Shown here one piece after another: positions 5,851-8,302 of a DNA stretch of 8,302 bases. Every line of letters begins with the position of its first letter. The first letter of the stretch is position 1. The notes below the pieces were generated by a model that was not told the origin of the DNA, did no database searches, and worked only from the letters and a program-made list of their open reading frames with translations. This stretch comes from an uncultured Prevotellaceae bacterium (lineage in GTDB: Bacteria; Bacteroidota; Bacteroidia; Bacteroidales; Bacteroidaceae): positions 1-8,302 of the forward strand of contig CALAEY010000009.1 in the NCBI GenBank assembly GCA_937891085.1, read 5' to 3'. The position numbers were made by a program, and so were the translations under genes.

Positions 5851-5943
5851 ATTCTTCTTCCGCTTCTTCCGCTTCTTCTTCCGCCATGATAGCTTATGCG
5901 GATTATAGGCTATCTGAAGTTAGCGGAAGAGCGGAAGAAGAAT
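5851..5943 (+). repeat. Long inverted repeat with CTTCTTCCGC units (copy B)
   Basis: Left arm 5851-5873 and right arm 5922-5943 pair over 22 bp with one bulged base, exactly as in the first copy. Loop substitutions (C for T at 5885, and changes near 5901-5912) leave the stem intact. Confidence 0.8.
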
Positions 5944-6034
5944 TGCAAATTGATACTACATAAGTAAAGAGAGTTCTATTGCATGTTACCTCACGTATAA
6001 AAAAGAGTCCCAGAATCTAAACACAAATAGCACA

Positions 6035-6042
6035 TATTCATC
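6035..6042. repeat. Left target-site duplication of the IS256 element
   Basis: TATTCATC at 6035-6042 is repeated at 7459-7466, directly outside the terminal inverted repeats. Eight bases is the usual duplication length for IS256-family insertions. Confidence 0.85.
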
Positions 6043-6066
6043 GAGAGTGTAAATTAAACTGTGTCA
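6043..6066 (+). repeat. IS256 left terminal inverted repeat
   Basis: The outermost base is G and the inner part is TAAACTGTGTCA. It is the inverse of the right end with five mismatches in 24 bases, four of them within the outer nine positions. Confidence 0.85.
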
Positions 6067-6099
6067 TGTGAGTAACGAGATAAAAAAGAAGTATATTTG
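6067..6099 (+). promoter_or_regulatory. Possible IS256 transposase promoter
   Basis: TATATTTG (6092-6099) is a perfect -7 box (TAnnTTTG). TGTG (6067-6070), 21 bases upstream, is one mismatch from the -33 box TTTG and adjoins the left inverted repeat. Transcription from here would start near 6106, beyond the ATG at 6101, so it would favour ATG 6119 or 6131 as the translation start. Confidence 0.4.
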
Positions 6100-6100
6100 C

Positions 6101-7333
6101 ATGAAAACAGTAGAAGAGATGAAAGAAGAGATGGATTTCAATGCTCTTGGGCAAGAGGTGCTTGAAGAGCTGAAGGCTGGCAAGCCGTTGTTTGGTAAGG
6201 ATGGTGCATTTGGTCCCATGCTTGAGAGTATCCTCAATGCGGCCCTTGAGGGTGAGATGGACGCTCATCTGACAGAAAAGTGCCGTAGTCAGGGAGACCG
6301 CCGTAACGGCAAGATGTCGAAGCAGGTTCGCACTCCTGTGGGTGATGTCACGGTATCCACCCCTCGTGACCGTGACTCGACTTTCGATCCCCAGTTCATC
6401 AAGAAGCGTGAGACGATGCTTGCCGAGGGAATGGCGGAGCGTATCCTGGGTCTGTACGCCTTGGGCAACAGCACCCGCCAGATCAGCGACTACATGGAGG
6501 AGAACCTGGGCAGCCGCATATCAGCTGAGACCATCAGCTCCATCACGGACAGGATACTTCCCGAGGTGAAGGCGTGGCGCAGCAGGAGCCTCGAGCCAGT
6601 CTATGCTATGGTGTGGCTGGATGCGATCCACTACAAGGTGATGGACGAGAAGGGCTGTGCCGTGAGCCGTGCCATATACAACGTTCTTGGCATAGACAAG
6701 GAGGGCCGCAAGGATCTCCTGGGCATGTACATAGCGCACAGCGAGGGTGCCAACTTCTGGCTGAGCGTGCTGACCGACCTCCAGAACCGTGGGGTGGAGG
6801 ACATCCTCATAGCCTGCATAGACGGCCTGAAGGGCTTTCCCGATGCCATAAGGAGCGTGTACCCCCAGACGGTCATCCAGCTGTGCGTCATCCACCAGAT
6901 CCGCCATTCGGTCAAGTATGTGGGCAGCAAGTACCAGAAGGAGTTCATGAGCGACCTGAAGAAGGTCTACGGCGCTCCCACCAAGGAGCAGGCCGAGGAG
7001 CAGCTGGACAGGCTCGAGGAGAGGTGGGGCTCGGACTACCCTATAGTCATCAAGTCCTGGCGCGACAACTGGGAGCGCCTCTCAGAGTACTTCCAGTTCA
7101 CCCCAGCCATCCGCAGGCTCATATACACCACCAACACCGTGGAGGGCTACCACCGCCAGATAAGGAAGGTGACCAAGAACAAGGGCGTGTTCCCCAATGA
7201 CACCGCACTTGAGAAGCTGGTGTACCTCGCCTATAGGAACATACGCAGGAAATGGACCATGCCGTTGGCCAATTGGGGCACGATAGCACAACAACTGGCC
7301 ATCAAATTTGGAGATAGGTTCAGGTTGTTGTAA
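6101..7333 (+). CDS. IS256-family (mutator-like) DDE transposase
   Basis: A 410-aa transposase of usual family length that moves its element by a copy-out-paste-in route. The catalytic triad is visible: D174 in VWLDAIHYKV, D241 in CIDGLKGFPDAI, and E348 in TTNTVEGYHRQIRK. The family C-x2-H (C262, H265 in LCVIHQIRH) lies between the second Asp and the Glu. The N-terminal region contains LNAALEGEMDAHL and NGKMSKQVRTPVGDVTV, typical of IS256 transposases. Frame and motifs are intact, so activity is plausible. Several starts are possible: ATG 6101, 6119 and 6131, all before the conserved region. A GTG at 6068 would overlap the promoter-like box. The gene is noticeably richer in G and C, with C/G-ending codons, than the AT-rich DNA around it, as expected of an incoming element. 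Confidence 0.92.
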   Translation: MKTVEEMKEEMDFNALGQEVLEELKAGKPLFGKDGAFGPMLESILNAALEGEMDAHLTEKCRSQGDRRNGKMSKQVRTPVGDVTVSTPRDRDSTFDPQFIKKRETMLAEGMAERILGLYALGNSTRQISDYMEENLGSRISAETISSITDRILPEVKAWRSRSLEPVYAMVWLDAIHYKVMDEKGCAVSRAIYNVLGIDKEGRKDLLGMYIAHSEGANFWLSVLTDLQNRGVEDILIACIDGLKGFPDAIRSVYPQTVIQLCVIHQIRHSVKYVGSKYQKEFMSDLKKVYGAPTKEQAEEQLDRLEERWGSDYPIVIKSWRDNWERLSEYFQFTPAIRRLIYTTNTVEGYHRQIRKVTKNKGVFPNDTALEKLVYLAYRNIRRKWTMPLANWGTIAQQLAIKFGDRFRLL

Positions 7334-7342
7334 CTTTGCGGG

Positions 7343-7404
7343 CGAGAGGAACGCTCTCGGGGGCTGTCTGCCCCCTGCCGCTTGGCACCCCCCGAGTGTT
7401 TTTC
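7343..7404 (+). terminator. GC-rich stem-loops ending in a T-run after the transposase
   Basis: Directly after the transposase stop come CGAGAG-GAACG-CTCTCG (7343-7359) and GGGGGC-TGTCT-GCCCCC (7359-7375). An alternative larger stem pairs CTCGGGGG (7356-7363) with CCCCCGAG (7389-7396) and is followed by TGTTTTTC, which is the geometry of an intrinsic terminator. The pairings are mutually exclusive in part. The likely role is termination of transposase mRNA inside the element. Confidence 0.6.
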
Positions 7405-7434
7405 ATATATTAGATATAATGGAGATTAGAGATT

Positions 7435-7458
7435 TGACACAGTTTATTTGACACAACC
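7435..7458 (-). repeat. IS256 right terminal inverted repeat
   Basis: TGACACAGTTTA begins the inner side and the element ends at ACAACC, which is immediately followed by the second TATTCATC. Confidence 0.85.
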
Positions 7459-7466
7459 TATTCATC
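7459..7466. repeat. Right target-site duplication of the IS256 element
   Basis: TATTCATC, identical to 6035-6042, directly follows the right inverted repeat. Confidence 0.85.
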
Positions 7467-7503
7467 ATTTGCTATCTAAGTTTACCGCATAAAGTCTTCA
7501 CTA

Positions 7504-8229
7504 CTATTCTTCATTGTATTTTTTCCAGGCCTCCTTCTTTTGCTTCTTTATTTCCTCATCCTTAGACTTTCTCTTACTTCTTTCTTCCTCAAACAACCTT
7601 CTCTCCAGATTTGCAAGCGTTTCTTTTTCAGTTTTCTTATTTACAATCCACTTCCAATAATCCGTCAAGTCTTCTTGTTTTACCGTCTTTTTCCCAAACA
7701 CGTTAGCCATGTTACTATCATAAATAGGGAGCATATTGGCTTTTAGTTTTTTGGATGACCAGAACCTTGTGTGTTTTGTAATAAAAGGAATGGTCATCTT
7801 GGTTTTCTCCATAAACTCACGGATTGCTTTGCCGATAGAATTATAGGTTTCTTCCGATAATTCAGATATGCTAAGACAAGATTTTACAAGCGCTTTATAT
7901 GCATCCTTTATCGCATCCCAATCAAAAGGTTTCTCTTTATCAATATAATAATGCATTGCAGAGTAACCTGCCCAAATTTGGATGTAATGAAAAATCTTTC
8001 TCAGATCATCTTCCTCGTCTGATTCAATGTTGTATTTATCTACTAACTCAAATATTTCTTGCTCAAGGTTATTAATACTACTTATAGAATCCCCCCACTC
8101 TTTTTTAAAACCTTTGTCGGTTAAAATATTTATCATTGTATAAGGATATTCATCCCCATTCGCAAGTGGGGTTATTGGAATTATAACTCTATGGGGACAA
8201 GTTTTCTTTTTTATTATACGCTTTGCCAT
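7504..8229 (-). CDS. Hypothetical protein, AT-rich, charged C-terminal coiled coil
   Basis: I do not recognise the family. From the ATG at 8229 the protein has 241 residues beginning MAKRIIKKKTC; an in-frame ATG at 8244 would add five (MFFKI). There is no signal peptide or membrane segment. The middle is helical and acidic to mixed. Residues 149-172 contain FITKHTRFWSSKKL followed by MLPIYDS, which resembles a block (T-K-x-x-x-F-x(10-14)-P-I-x-D-S) that I recall from uncharacterised proteins of mobile and defence regions. This resemblance is from memory and weak. Residues about 199-239 are dense in Lys, Glu and Arg and probably form a coiled coil or a nucleic-acid-contacting helix. Codon use is strongly AT-biased compared with virE and the transposases, which suggests a separate acquisition. 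It converges on the IS256 element. No consensus promoter was found upstream. Confidence 0.7.
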   Translation of the reverse strand: MAKRIIKKKTCPHRVIIPITPLANGDEYPYTMINILTDKGFKKEWGDSISSINNLEQEIFELVDKYNIESDEEDDLRKIFHYIQIWAGYSAMHYYIDKEKPFDWDAIKDAYKALVKSCLSISELSEETYNSIGKAIREFMEKTKMTIPFITKHTRFWSSKKLKANMLPIYDSNMANVFGKKTVKQEDLTDYWKWIVNKKTEKETLANLERRLFEEERSKRKSKDEEIKKQKKEAWKKYNEE

Positions 8230-8302
8230 AATCTTAAAAAACATTTTTTATAATGATTATCCGCAATTAGCCGACCAAAAATTGGGCTGAATCCTATGAA
8301 AT

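Larger units (their letters stand above)
5762..5943 (+). repeat. Direct repeat copy B: virE tail plus hairpin
   Basis: Same-orientation copy of 3409-3614. The non-coding 101 bp after the virE stop matches copy A at 97 positions, and all four differences fall in the loop or just inside the third CTTCCGC unit, so both stem arms are preserved exactly. Together with copy A it brackets about 2.15 kb that holds the abiE pair. Confidence 0.9.
6043..7458 (+). mobile_element. Complete IS256-family insertion sequence
   Basis: A 1416-bp element bounded by imperfect 24-bp terminal inverted repeats (6043-6066 and 7435-7458; 19 of 24 match, with the inner 12 bases TAAACTGTGTCA identical) and an 8-bp target duplication TATTCATC. 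It holds one transposase gene in the plus orientation. Ends, length, duplication and gene are all intact, and the duplication is perfect, which fits a fairly recent insertion. It sits between hairpin copy B and the 3' end of the minus-strand hypothetical gene, and joining the flanks does not restore an obvious reading frame, so it seems to have landed between genes. Confidence 0.92.

Noticed and set aside
6574..7200. 208-aa plus-strand frame inside the IS256 transposase
   Set aside because: It is an out-of-frame shadow of the GC-rich transposase gene, rich in P, G, R and H as expected of a frame shift; the DDE motifs lie in the other frame.
1..7458. Composite transposon formed by the two insertion sequences
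   Set aside because: The left element is IS5/IS1182-type and the right is IS256-type with its own target duplication, so they cannot mobilise the interval as a pair of like ends.

Overview
The window looks like an accessory region of a Bacteroidales genome (Bacteroides/Prevotella-like). Three things suggest this. Two promoters fit the Bacteroidetes consensus TTTG-N19-21-TAnnTTTG. Shine-Dalgarno sequences are mostly absent. The genes belong to families typical of that order: DUF6078, a BT4734/VirE-type primase-helicase, and an AbiE system whose antitoxin resembles DUF6088. Family names come from recognising motifs by eye; no search was run.

Layout from left to right. (1) 1-733: 5' part of an IS5/IS1182-type transposase on the minus strand with its promoter, cut by the window edge. 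(2) 805-3614: a plus-strand module made of a small Cys-rich DUF6078 protein, an array of palindromic repeats spaced exactly 22 bp apart (with one 33-bp step), a 700-aa VirE-type P-loop ATPase with a primase-like N-terminus, and a long inverted repeat built from CTTCTTCCGC units directly after the virE stop. (3) 3615-5761: a type IV toxin-antitoxin pair (AbiEi-like antitoxin, AbiEii nucleotidyltransferase toxin) with a clear promoter and a 23-bp palindrome over its -7 box, followed by about 240 bp with no supportable gene. (4) 5762-5943: a second copy of the virE 3' end plus its inverted repeat. (5) 6043-7458: a complete IS256-family insertion sequence with 24-bp terminal inverted repeats and an 8-bp target duplication. 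(6) 7504-8229: an AT-rich minus-strand gene of unknown function.

The most notable structure is how modules 2 to 4 fit together. The AbiE cassette lies between two direct copies of the virE tail plus hairpin. The copies are not a simple recent duplication. The second lacks exactly eight codons in frame and differs mostly at synonymous sites, while the non-coding hairpin is 97/101 identical. My inference is that the hairpin or virE tail is a recombination or insertion site where cargo such as a defence toxin-antitoxin pair is captured, and that DUF6078, the phased repeats and VirE form a replication or initiation-like unit. The sequence shows the repeats and the gene order; the mechanism is a hypothesis.
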